From Gaiellaceae bacterium (lineage in GTDB: Bacteria; Actinomycetota; Thermoleophilia; Gaiellales; Gaiellaceae), in assembly GCA_030446625.1 (NCBI GenBank), contig JAUJMY010000008.1, positions 1 to 64,000 on the forward strand: DNA of 64,000 bases, given 5' to 3'. This document shows, one piece after another, positions 22,195-29,732 of the stretch (within the stretch, counting starts at the first letter, position 1; each line of letters begins with the position of its first letter). The notes beneath the pieces are model-generated. The model was given only the letters and a program-made list of their open reading frames with translations. It did not search any database and was not told the origin of the DNA. The translations under genes and the position numbers were made by a program.

Positions 22195-23616
22195 CCTCCG
22201 CTCGACGGGCACGAGCGTCAGGTACGCGTGCTGCTCGGAGAGCGCGGTCGTCCAGAACGACAACGTCCCGCGCGGCTGCGCCCGCGGCGTGCGCGTGCGG
22301 CGGCTGTAGCCGTGCTGGAAGCCGTCGTCGCGGCGCACGGTCGCCGGCGCCGTGTGGAGGACGCGGTTGGGGACGTTCGGACGGCGTGGCCCGATCAGCA
22401 GGAGCTGGTGCGTGTTCGACCGCCGCACGTAGAGGAGCGCGCCGCCGACGATCGACGGGTTCGAGAGCTCGTACAAGCGACTCGTCCGCAGCACGCGCCG
22501 CCTCGACGTCGCGAGGTTGACCTGGAGGATCGAGCTCGTCCGCGGCCGCGCGACGTGGAAGACGATGACCTCGCCGGCGAGCGCCGGCCGCCCGAGCTGC
22601 GCAGGCGCCGTGACGGTCGCGACGACGCGCTCGGCACCGGTGTCGTGACGGCGCGCGACGAGCTCCTCGCGCCCTCTGCCGCGCCGGCGGTAGACCAGCC
22701 ACGTGTCCGAGACCGCGAGGGCGTCGGCCCCGGGCAGCGAGAGGGACGTGACGGCCGCGAAGTCCGCGACGGGCGCGATCTGCACCGTCTCGCCTCGGCG
22801 CCACGCGAACAGCGACCCGCCGAGCGCTGGATCGGCGCCTGGCAGCACGACCTGCCCCTCCGGGCGCACGACGACGACGTCGCTCGCGCGCTGCCACGCG
22901 ACGAGTAGTCCCGCGACGGTCGGGTTGCGCGCGTCGGCCGCGAAGGGCGTGGCGGCCGACGCGCTCGCGGCGCCGAGCGCAACCGCACACGTGGCGAGCG
23001 AGAGCGCGGCGACGGCGCGGCAGCCCCGCAGGATGCCCGGTCGCTCCGCCATCAGCTCGGTCGCCCGACTCCCCGCGTCGGTGTGCGCGAGCGGGACGAG
23101 GACGACGACCGGCAGCGCGCGCGCGACGCCGAACGCGAGCCCTGCGGTCACGCCCAGCCGGACGTCGGCCGCAGCCACGACGATCGCGGCGAGCGCCCAC
23201 GACGCAAACGTGAGCACGAAGGTCGTGAAGCCGAGCCCGAGCAGGATCCCGTAGAGCCCGGCCGCGACGGGAAGGCGTAGCACGCGGCGCCATGGCTCGG
23301 GAACCTGGCGGCGGACCTGCGGCACGACACGCGCGCCGCCTGCGTCCGCGATCGCCGCCGCGCCCGCGACCGCAGCGGCCGCGGCGAGCGCGAGCGCACC
23401 GCCGCCTCCCGCGAGAGCGCCGAGCGCGCCGAGCGCGGCGAAGGTCGTCACGCCTCCGACCGCCGCTCCGCCCGCGAAGGCGGCGAGCGCAGAGGCGCGC
23501 GAGCGCACGCCGTCGGCACCGCGCGCGATCGTGTCGACGAGCGAGAACCCGCACGGCGACCATGTCCCGGCGATCCCCGCGGTCACGGCGACTGCGACGA
23601 CCGCGAGCTCTAGCAC
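22156..23616 (-). CDS. CcdA/MauF-like membrane domain fused to a beta-propeller-like domain
   Basis: A 486-residue protein. Residues 1-220 hold six or seven helices with GTWSPCGFSLVDTI, the signature region of CcdA/DsbD/MauF thiol-disulfide carriers. Residues about 255-486 are a beta-rich secreted part with repeated blades (LLVAWQRASD, GGSLFAWRRGE, DTWLVYRRRG, GEVIVFHVAR, GGALLYVRRS), probably a propeller. GTG 23616 overlaps the MauA-like stop by 7 bases. In true mau operons MauF is a CcdA relative and MauB is a beta-propeller, so this fusion echoes both, though homology of the propeller to MauB is only inferred. Confidence 0.7.
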   Translation of the reverse strand: MLELAVVAVAVTAGIAGTWSPCGFSLVDTIARGADGVRSRASALAAFAGGAAVGGVTTFAALGALGALAGGGGALALAAAAAVAGAAAIADAGGARVVPQVRRQVPEPWRRVLRLPVAAGLYGILLGLGFTTFVLTFASWALAAIVVAAADVRLGVTAGLAFGVARALPVVVLVPLAHTDAGSRATELMAERPGILRGCRAVAALSLATCAVALGAASASAATPFAADARNPTVAGLLVAWQRASDVVVVRPEGQVVLPGADPALGGSLFAWRRGETVQIAPVADFAAVTSLSLPGADALAVSDTWLVYRRRGRGREELVARRHDTGAERVVATVTAPAQLGRPALAGEVIVFHVARPRTSSILQVNLATSRRRVLRTSRLYELSNPSIVGGALLYVRRSNTHQLLLIGPRRPNVPNRVLHTAPATVRRDDGFQHGYSRRTRTPRAQPRGTLSFWTTALSEQHAYLTLVPVERRLGPPRIVRVTRR

Positions 23617-24185
23617 CGCACGTTCGTGTCGTAGTACATGACGCAGAACACGGTGCGACCGCGGTAGCAGTAGCCGGTGAGGCCGCGGTCGCCGTTGATC
23701 CGGCGGGGGCCGGCCGTGCAGCAGTCGATCAGCTTGCGCACGCGGCCGCCGCAACAGCGGTACCACCCGCCGTCGACGTGCGTGCGCACGCGAAAGCGCG
23801 TGCGGACGGCGTCGAGGCAGAGCCGCGTGCGCGGCGCCGGCGGGAGCGGCCGCCCGTCAGGGTCGGTCAGGAGCGTCCCGGCCTCGTCGACGGGACGCCC
23901 GGCACCGTCTACGAGGCGCCCCAGGTTGTCGATCGGCTTCCCGTCCGCGGCGCGAAGCGGGAAGCCGCGCGCGTCGATGCGCGGGAGCCCGGTCGGGTGC
24001 GGGCACGAATCCGTCGTGTAGATGTGCCCGCAGAAGTGGAAGCCGCTCGCCTCCTCGGCGGCGAAGGACGCGGCGACCGCACTCCCACCCGCAGCCACGA
24101 ACAGCATCCGCGCCACGCGTGCGAGGAACCCGCGCCGCGACGTCCCCGCGGCGAGCGCGTCAGCGAGGGCGCCTGCGTCAGGCAA
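23610..24185 (-). CDS. Tat-exported MauA-like (methylamine dehydrogenase light-chain-like) protein
   Basis: A 191-residue protein with a Tat-type leader (SRRGFLARVARMLFVAAGGSA) and a Cys-rich mature part of ten cysteines (HFCGH, DSCPHP, WYRCCGG, LIDCC, GYCYRG, FCVMYYD). The Cys pattern near YRCCGG resembles MauA, the TTQ-bearing subunit of methylamine dehydrogenase. However, only one Trp is present, in GGWYRCC, and neither TTQ-forming tryptophan seems conserved, so amine dehydrogenase activity is unlikely. It uses a TTG start overlapping the MauE-like stop by 8 bases and is coupled at both ends. Confidence 0.65.
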   Translation of the reverse strand: MPDAGALADALAAGTSRRGFLARVARMLFVAAGGSAVAASFAAEEASGFHFCGHIYTTDSCPHPTGLPRIDARGFPLRAADGKPIDNLGRLVDGAGRPVDEAGTLLTDPDGRPLPPAPRTRLCLDAVRTRFRVRTHVDGGWYRCCGGRVRKLIDCCTAGPRRINGDRGLTGYCYRGRTVFCVMYYDTNVRC

Positions 24186-25059
24186 GCGCCACCTCGGCGC
24201 TTCGGCGCTCGGCGGCGGCGAGGATCCCCTCGAGCTCGTCGAGCGTGTTGAACGTCCCCTTCGCGCGCACGGTGCCGTCGAGCTCGAGTGCGACGGCGAA
24301 CGGGCTCCCCGGGACGTTCGCCTCCTCCCAGACCCGAGCGTCGCGCTCCTCGTCGAAGACCTCGACGGTCACGAGCGGGTCGCGTGCGAGGCCCGCGACC
24401 GCCGGGCGCAGCGTCCGGCAGACGCGACAGCCCTCCGAGGCGAAGACGGCGAGCGCGAAGCGCGCGGCCGGCTTCGGCGAGAAGCGTGCGATCAGCCCGC
24501 TCCGCTCGCCCACCGGCGGTCCCTCGTGCGGCACCTCGAGTGCCGCGCCGGGCGTGAGACGCAGGCGCAGGAGGCCGACCTCGCGTGCCAGGGCGGCCGT
24601 CACGACTGCGAGCAGGACGAGCCCCCCGAGCGCGACGGCGAGCCCGACGGCGAGCCACGTCTCGGTGCGGAGCTGGACCTCCGGAATGCTGGGCACGGCG
24701 GCGAACCCGGCCGCCAGGGCGACGTTCCGCACGACGGCGCCGCGCCCGACCCGAGAGTCGGGTCCGAAGCACGCGCACGGCGCGCCGGCGTAGCCACGGC
24801 GCAGCGCGACGACGAGTGCGGCCGCGAACACGGCGAGGAGACCGGACGCGGCGTACGCGGCGCCGCTCGAGCCGAGCGCGACGCTCGCGGCGAGGCCGAG
24901 CTCGGCAGCCGCGACCCCGACGTGCGCGACGACGCCTGCGGCGCCCGCGGGAAGGCCGAACGCGTCGAGGCCCGCGGCGCTGGCACGCGGCCGCGCGAGC
25001 TTGAGGACCGCGGCGACCGCGAGAACTGCCGCGAGCGCGAGTCGGACGGCGGCCTCCAA
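24178..25059 (-). CDS. MauE/DoxX-like membrane protein fused to a thioredoxin domain (MauD-like)
   Basis: A 293-residue protein. The first 150 residues carry four helices and the motif CACFG in YAGAPCACFGPDSRVG, as in MauE-type redox membrane proteins. Residues 180-290 form a thioredoxin domain with the active site EGCRVC and the segment VPGSPFAVAL. MauE and MauD are separate in classical mau operons and together oxidise or isomerise disulfides in MauA, so this is a fusion of the two. It starts at TTG 25059, first of three overlapping genes, 51 bp after pspAA. Confidence 0.75.
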   Translation of the reverse strand: MEAAVRLALAAVLAVAAVLKLARPRASAAGLDAFGLPAGAAGVVAHVGVAAAELGLAASVALGSSGAAYAASGLLAVFAAALVVALRRGYAGAPCACFGPDSRVGRGAVVRNVALAAGFAAVPSIPEVQLRTETWLAVGLAVALGGLVLLAVVTAALAREVGLLRLRLTPGAALEVPHEGPPVGERSGLIARFSPKPAARFALAVFASEGCRVCRTLRPAVAGLARDPLVTVEVFDEERDARVWEEANVPGSPFAVALELDGTVRAKGTFNTLDELEGILAAAERRSAEVALA

Positions 25060-25110
25060 GCCGCCGATGATCGCAGCTCCCTCCGACGCCTCCGCGGGGG
25101 AGGGGCCGGG

Positions 25111-25398
25111 CTACCCGGGCAGGTCCGGGATCAGGCCCTCGCCCGCGAAGAGCTCCCGCGCCTCCTCGAGCGTCAGGTCCGTCGGCGGCACGATTGCGTC
25201 CGACATCGACAGGTCGGCGTCGTCGAGCCGCTCGCCGCGCTCGCGCACGGTCGACGCGATGCGCTCGAGCAGCTGCGCGAGGTTGTCGCCGTCGCCCTGC
25301 TCGACTGCCTGCCCCGCCTCGTCGTCGAGCCGGTTCAGCTCCTCGACGAGCCCGTCGTCGACGCGCCACTGCCCCTCGCCCATGATCCGCACGATCAT
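25111..25398 (-). CDS. pspAA: PspA-associated protein PspAA
   Basis: A 95-residue protein with the PspAA hallmark N-terminus MIVRIMGEGQWRVDD, a helical LNRLDDEAGQAVEQGD segment, and the C-terminal LTLEEARELFAGEGLIPDLPG. PspAA accompanies PspA in actinobacteria and is thought to modulate it. It lies 40 bp downstream of pspA on the same strand, forming a pair. Confidence 0.9.
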   Translation of the reverse strand: MIVRIMGEGQWRVDDGLVEELNRLDDEAGQAVEQGDGDNLAQLLERIASTVRERGERLDDADLSMSDAIVPPTDLTLEEARELFAGEGLIPDLPG

Positions 25399-25438
25399 CG
25401 GGGCCCCCGCGGAATACGCAGTATTTCGTGGGGCAGGG

Positions 25439-26167
25439 TCACTGCTGGAGCTCCTTCCGCTCCTCGCCGGCGCCGAGCTCCGCCTTCATCCGCTCGAGCT
25501 CCGAGTCGACGGTCGACGTCGCCGAGAGTTGCGCGAGCTCGCGGTCGAGCTGCGTCTGGTCGGACGTGAAGTCCTCGAGGGTCCCGCCCGCGACGAGCTC
25601 CTCGACCGCGGCGGCGCGCGCCTGCATCTGCTCGGTCTTGTCCTGGGCCCGCTGGATCGCGAGGCCCGTGTCCGCCATCTGCTCGCCGATCCCGGTCGCG
25701 GCCTCGGAGATCCGCACCTGCGCCTCGGCGGCCGAGTACTGCGCCTTGATGACCTCTTTCTGCGAGCGGAACGCCTCGATCTTCGCGGAGAGCTGCTTCT
25801 CGCTCGCGACGAGCTTCTCCTGCTGCGCCTCGAGCCCCTGCACCTGCTGGTCGAGCCCCTGGAGCTGCTGCTGGACGAGCGTCTTCCGCTCGAGCGCCTG
25901 CCGCGCCAGGTCCTCGCGCCCCGCGGCGAGCGCCTGTCGCGCCTGCGTCTCGAGCTTGACGAGGCTCTGCTCGAGCTTGTCCGTCTGGAGCTGGAGCCGC
26001 TTCTTCGAGGTGACGACGTCCGCGACGCCGCGCTTCACGTTCTGGAGCAGCTGGAGCTGCTGCTCGTAGGAGTAGTCGAGCGTCTCGTTCGGATCCTCGG
26101 CGCGATCGAGCAGCTTTGCGAACTTCGCTCTGATCACCGCCGAGGCGCGTGACATCAAGCCGGGCAT
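25439..26167 (-). CDS. pspA: Phage-shock protein A / IM30 family
   Basis: A 242-residue almost entirely alpha-helical coiled-coil protein. The amphipathic N-terminus MPGLMSRASAVIRAKFAKLLD contacts membranes, and a long Gln/Glu-rich hairpin (about 45-190) allows ring or rod assembly. PspA stabilises damaged membranes. The ATG is preceded by GAGGAGG at good spacing. pspAA follows directly, while the other module members, htpX and pspAB, lie upstream on the opposite strand. Confidence 0.93.
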   Translation of the reverse strand: MPGLMSRASAVIRAKFAKLLDRAEDPNETLDYSYEQQLQLLQNVKRGVADVVTSKKRLQLQTDKLEQSLVKLETQARQALAAGREDLARQALERKTLVQQQLQGLDQQVQGLEAQQEKLVASEKQLSAKIEAFRSQKEVIKAQYSAAEAQVRISEAATGIGEQMADTGLAIQRAQDKTEQMQARAAAVEELVAGGTLEDFTSDQTQLDRELAQLSATSTVDSELERMKAELGAGEERKELQQ

Positions 26168-26278
26168 GCGTCCTCCTCGTCGGAAACTGCCGAGTACCGT
26201 ACCCGGTGCGCCACCTGGCGACTCCTCACGGCTTCTGACGCGCGATCAGCGGCGCCCTCCGTCGTCCTCGGTCGCGCC

Positions 26279-26293
26279 CATATCGCCGATATG
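26279..26293. promoter_or_regulatory. 15-bp palindrome, possible operator
   Basis: CATATCG-C-CGATATG is a perfect inverted repeat between pspA and the MBL gene. A TAGGAT -10-like element follows at 26310-26315, so the palindrome overlaps the expected -35 region of the MBL promoter. Its core TATCGCCGATA also occurs at 58849-58859. Confidence 0.45.
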
Positions 26294-26366
26294 AGCGCTC
26301 CCTGCGTCCTAGGATGTCTTGCTGCTCACGCGCCAGAATTCCGCGAAAGTCACCAGGAGACGCACA

Positions 26367-27035
26367 GTGCTGATCGAGCGAACCATGCACCCGGCCTGGC
26401 TCTCCAACGCGTACCTCGTCGCGGACGAGCCGGGCGGCGCCGCCGTCTTCGTCGACAGCGGCGCACCCCTCGAGGCGCTCCTCCAGGTGGTCGAGCGCGA
26501 GCGCCTGACCCCGACGCATCTGCTGATCACGCACGGGCACGGAGATCACGTGGCGGGGAACGACGAGCTTGCGCGCCGGTTCGGGCTCGAGATCACGAAC
26601 GGGCGCGTCGAGAGCGGCGGGCTGACCGTCGCGGTGCTGCCGACGCCGGGCCATTCGGACGACGGCGTCGCCTTCGTCGTGAACGAGATCGTGTGCTTCA
26701 CGGGCGACACGCTGTTCAAGGACTCCGTCGGCGGCGGCGACTTCGCGCAGGTGCGCGCGTCGGTGATGGACGTCCTGATGGCGCTCCCGCCCGAGACGCG
26801 CGTCCTCCCGGGGCACACCGACGAGACGACGATCGGCCGCGAGCTCGAGCACAACCCGTTCGTACGCGTCTGGAGCGGCGCCCAGCCGGAGGGGACGGAG
26901 CGGTGCCGCGTCGGCGGAGAGGAGGCGACGCTGATCGCGTGGTCGCCGGACTACGACGGCAAGGGCAAGGCGTGGATCCGCTTCCGCGACGGCCGCGACG
27001 CGATCGTCGGCGGGTCACGCGTGGAACGCGGCTAG
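26367..27035 (+). CDS. Metallo-beta-lactamase-fold hydrolase, glyoxalase II-like
   Basis: A 222-residue MBL-fold enzyme. The metal-binding motif THGHGDH (about 52-58), His in PTPGHSDDG, Asp in CFTGDTLF and His in LPGHTDET give a full two-metal site, as in hydroxyacylglutathione hydrolase and related thioesterases. A C-terminal 60-residue extension (WIRFRDGRDAIVGG) is unusual. The start GTG 26367 was chosen for AGGAG eight bases upstream. Its end overlaps the convergent winged-helix gene by 21 bases. Confidence 0.88.
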   Translation: MLIERTMHPAWLSNAYLVADEPGGAAVFVDSGAPLEALLQVVERERLTPTHLLITHGHGDHVAGNDELARRFGLEITNGRVESGGLTVAVLPTPGHSDDGVAFVVNEIVCFTGDTLFKDSVGGGDFAQVRASVMDVLMALPPETRVLPGHTDETTIGRELEHNPFVRVWSGAQPEGTERCRVGGEEATLIAWSPDYDGKGKAWIRFRDGRDAIVGGSRVERG

Positions 27036-28040
27036 GGCCTTCGCCTCCTCTTCCAGCTCACGCCGCGCCGCGCGCGGGAGCGGCTCGAACGGCCGGAGCT
27101 CGACGCGCCCGTTCTCGTACCTCCACGCGCCACGGACGACGCCGTCGACGAGGAAGGTCGGCAGCGACGGCGGCGTGTGGACGTCGAAGACGACGTCGCG
27201 GTACTCCTCCGGCAGCACGCCCGTCCGCCGCGCGTGCACGAGCAGCACGGAGTCCCACGTCGGCAGGAAGCGAACCGGCGCGGGCGTGTCCGGCGGAGGA
27301 AGCGGCGCGCGTGGCACGTCGAGCAGCTCCCGCCCCTCCTCGTCGCGAAAGCGGCGCAGCCGGAGGCGCTCGAGTGCGGGCGCGAGCTGCGTGCGCGGGA
27401 CGCCGGTGTAGGCCGAGACGTCCTTCCGCGTCGCCGGCCCGAAGCCGCCTAGGTAGCTGCGCACGAGGTGCTGGAGCCCTTCCTCCGCCGTGACGCGCGG
27501 CGGCCCGAGCCACTTCTCGGCGGCGGCATAGAGATCGGCGCGGCGGCGCTCCCACGTCCCCGAGGGCGGCGCGCGCACGAGGTCGTACCAGAGGTCGCCG
27601 CCGTGCCACGTGCGTCCGATCACCTTGTCGACGTCCTTGCGCGGCCGCGGCCCGTCGGCCATCAGCGCACGGAGTCGTTTCGCCGCTGCGACCGCCTCGC
27701 CCTCCTCCTTCTTGTGCGTTCGCAGCCACCACTCCTGCCGCGCGCGCCGCACGCCGAGCGCGAACGGCCAGAAGTCGGGCGCCGAGACGAGGTGGATCGT
27801 GACCCGCATCAACGTGGCGTGGACGACCGTCCGCCGCTCGAGTGCGCGCGTGAGGTCGTCACGGCGGAAGCCGTCGAGACACGTCCAGAGCCGGATGTAC
27901 GCGTTCGGCGCGTACTGGTTCTGGATCCCCCCGATGCGCGCGAGCGCGCGCGGGATCGGCAGCCGTACGCGCTCGAGGAGGAGCTGGCGGGCGAGCAGCG
28001 CGCGGTTGAGCTGGCGCTGCGTGAGGACGCGCTCGGTCAT
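27015..28040 (-). CDS. Winged-helix DNA-binding domain protein (YcaQ/AlkZ-like), copy 1
   Basis: A 341-residue protein of the winged-helix family that includes the AlkZ/YcaQ DNA glycosylases. Signatures are LNRALLARQLLLER, IGGIQNQYAPNAYIRLW, RRTVVHATLMRVTIHLV, LGGFGPATRKDVSAYTG and LPTWDSVLLVH. Catalysis by AlkZ relatives depends on a QxQ-type motif; here the equivalent region reads IQNQ. Base-excision repair of alkylated or cross-linked DNA is possible but unproven. It is translationally coupled (ATGA) to a paralogue upstream. Confidence 0.8.
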   Translation of the reverse strand: MTERVLTQRQLNRALLARQLLLERVRLPIPRALARIGGIQNQYAPNAYIRLWTCLDGFRRDDLTRALERRTVVHATLMRVTIHLVSAPDFWPFALGVRRARQEWWLRTHKKEEGEAVAAAKRLRALMADGPRPRKDVDKVIGRTWHGGDLWYDLVRAPPSGTWERRRADLYAAAEKWLGPPRVTAEEGLQHLVRSYLGGFGPATRKDVSAYTGVPRTQLAPALERLRLRRFRDEEGRELLDVPRAPLPPPDTPAPVRFLPTWDSVLLVHARRTGVLPEEYRDVVFDVHTPPSLPTFLVDGVVRGAWRYENGRVELRPFEPLPRAARRELEEEAKALAAFHA

Positions 28041-29071
28041 TCGTGGAAGCGAGCGAGCTCGGCGCCCTCCTCCTCGAGCTCCTTCCGCACCCGCGCCGGG
28101 AGCGGGGTGAACGGCTCGAGCTCGGCGCGCCCCTTGTGGATGCGCCACGTGCCCGCGACGACGCCGTCGACGAGGAACGTCTGCTGCACGTCGCCGTTCT
28201 TGTGGATCACCGTTTTCTGGTACTCGCGCGGGAGGATCCGCGTGCGCGTGTCGTACGCGAGCAGCGTGCTGTCCCACTTCGGCAGGAAGCGGACCGGCGC
28301 GGGCGTGTCCGCGGGCGGGAGCGGCGCGCCTTCGAGGTCGAGCAGCACGCGCCCGTCGTCGCTCCGGTAGCGCACGAGTTGCGAGGCGAGGGCGTCGAGG
28401 CCGGGCTTCACGTCCTTGACGCGCAGGTTCGCGAAGCGGAGGAGGTCAGCCTGGGACGCCGGCCCGAACGCCGCCAGGTAGCGCTCGACGAGCAGCTTCG
28501 CTCCCTCTGCGGGCTCGCCGAGCGGCTTCTCCAGCCAGCTCTCCGCCTCGGTGAGGTGCGTCGGTCCGTGGTAGCGCCACGTTCCGCTCGGCGGGAGGTG
28601 AACGAGCGCGAGCAGCGAGCGCGCCCGCCAGTCGTAGACGCCCGGGAAGAGCTCGTACAGCTCAGCGTGCGTTCGCGGCCGCTCCGCGAGCACGTTCCGG
28701 ATCATCGCCTCGACCGCGTCGGCGTCGCCGCCGCGGCGGGCGTACTCCTCGCGCCGGTGCTGCTTCCAGATCGGCGCGAGCGCGAGGAAGTCGCGCGCGG
28801 TCACGACGTGGAGCGTGATCCGCATCAGCGTCGCCTTCACGACCTGCTTTTGCTCGAACGCGCGCGTCAGCTCGTCCCGCCGGAAGCCGACGAGGCGCGA
28901 CCAGAGGCCGATGTACGGCGACGGCGACCACTGCCCCTGGATCGCGCACAGCCGCTCCACCGCGCGCGGAACCGGGTGCCGTTCCCGCTCGAGCAGCATC
29001 TGGCGCGCGAGCAGCGCGCGGTTCAGCTCGCGGAGCGAGAGGACGCGCTCGGGTGCAGCGACGTTGGGCAT
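28037..29071 (-). CDS. Winged-helix DNA-binding domain protein (YcaQ/AlkZ-like), copy 2
   Basis: A 344-residue paralogue of the next gene, colinear along its length: LNRALLARQMLLER, LCAIQGQWSPSPYIGLW, KQVVKATLMRITLHVV, FGPASQADLLRFA, LPKWDSTLLAYD. The AlkZ-type motif reads IQGQ here. A tandem duplicate with a 4-base overlap suggests that the two proteins divided substrates. ATG 29071 lies five bases after a CATTCT -10 element that overlaps the divergent O-methyltransferase promoter. Confidence 0.8.
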   Translation of the reverse strand: MPNVAAPERVLSLRELNRALLARQMLLERERHPVPRAVERLCAIQGQWSPSPYIGLWSRLVGFRRDELTRAFEQKQVVKATLMRITLHVVTARDFLALAPIWKQHRREEYARRGGDADAVEAMIRNVLAERPRTHAELYELFPGVYDWRARSLLALVHLPPSGTWRYHGPTHLTEAESWLEKPLGEPAEGAKLLVERYLAAFGPASQADLLRFANLRVKDVKPGLDALASQLVRYRSDDGRVLLDLEGAPLPPADTPAPVRFLPKWDSTLLAYDTRTRILPREYQKTVIHKNGDVQQTFLVDGVVAGTWRIHKGRAELEPFTPLPARVRKELEEEGAELARFHE

Positions 29072-29087
29072 CGAAGAGAATGCTCGC
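29072..29087. promoter_or_regulatory. 16-bp divergent intergenic region with overlapping -10 elements
   Basis: Only 16 bp separate the two ATGs. The plus-strand GAGAAT (29076-29081) and the minus-strand CATTCT (complement of 29077-29082) overlap almost fully and lie 6 and 5 bases from their start codons. Both messages must be leaderless, or initiate within the opposite gene. Confidence 0.5.
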
Positions 29088-29732
29088 ATGGCCGGGATCG
29101 TCGAGCCGGAGATCGAGCGCTACGCCGAGGAGCACACGACGCCGCCGGTCGAGCTGCTCGCGCGGCTCGCGGAGGAGACGCGGGCGACGCTCGACGCGCC
29201 GCAGATGCTGACCGGCCCGGTCGAAGGGCGCTTCCTCGAGCTCCTCGTGCACGCGAGCGGCGCGCGTCGCATCCTCGAGATCGGCACCTACAGCGGCTTC
29301 TCCGCGCTGTCGATGGGCGCCGCGCTGCCCGCGGACGGCAGCATCGACACCTGCGACGTCGAGCCTCGGCACGCCCAGGTCGCGCAGCGCTACTTCGACG
29401 AGAGCCCGTACCGCGACCGCATCCGGTTCCACCTCGGGCCGGCGCTCGAGACGATCGCGCGGCTCGACGGGCCGTTCGACCTCGTCTTCGTCGACGCGGA
29501 CAAGCCGAACTACGTGAACTACTACGAGGCAGTCGTTCCGAAGCTCGCGGACCGAGGCCTGATCGTCGCGGACAACACGCTCTGGAGCGGCCGAGTGCTC
29601 GACCCGGACGACGACTCGGAGGGCACGCAGGCGATCCGGCGGTTCAACGACCACGTTGCGGCCGACCCGCGCGTGACCTGCGTCATGCTCACGATCCGCG
29701 ACGGCGTCACGCTGATCCGCCGGAACGACTAG
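29088..29732 (+). CDS. Class I SAM-dependent O-methyltransferase
   Basis: A 214-residue O-methyltransferase of the catechol/caffeoyl-CoA type. The SAM site is ILEIGTYSGFSALSMG (about 64-79), the metal site has LVFVDADKPNY and DNTLWSG, and the C-terminal IRDGVTLIRR is typical. It methylates a hydroxyl on a catechol-like substrate with Mg2+, and the exact substrate is unknown. Its stop overlaps the stop of the convergent alcohol dehydrogenase gene. Confidence 0.9.
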   Translation: MAGIVEPEIERYAEEHTTPPVELLARLAEETRATLDAPQMLTGPVEGRFLELLVHASGARRILEIGTYSGFSALSMGAALPADGSIDTCDVEPRHAQVAQRYFDESPYRDRIRFHLGPALETIARLDGPFDLVFVDADKPNYVNYYEAVVPKLADRGLIVADNTLWSGRVLDPDDDSEGTQAIRRFNDHVAADPRVTCVMLTIRDGVTLIRRND

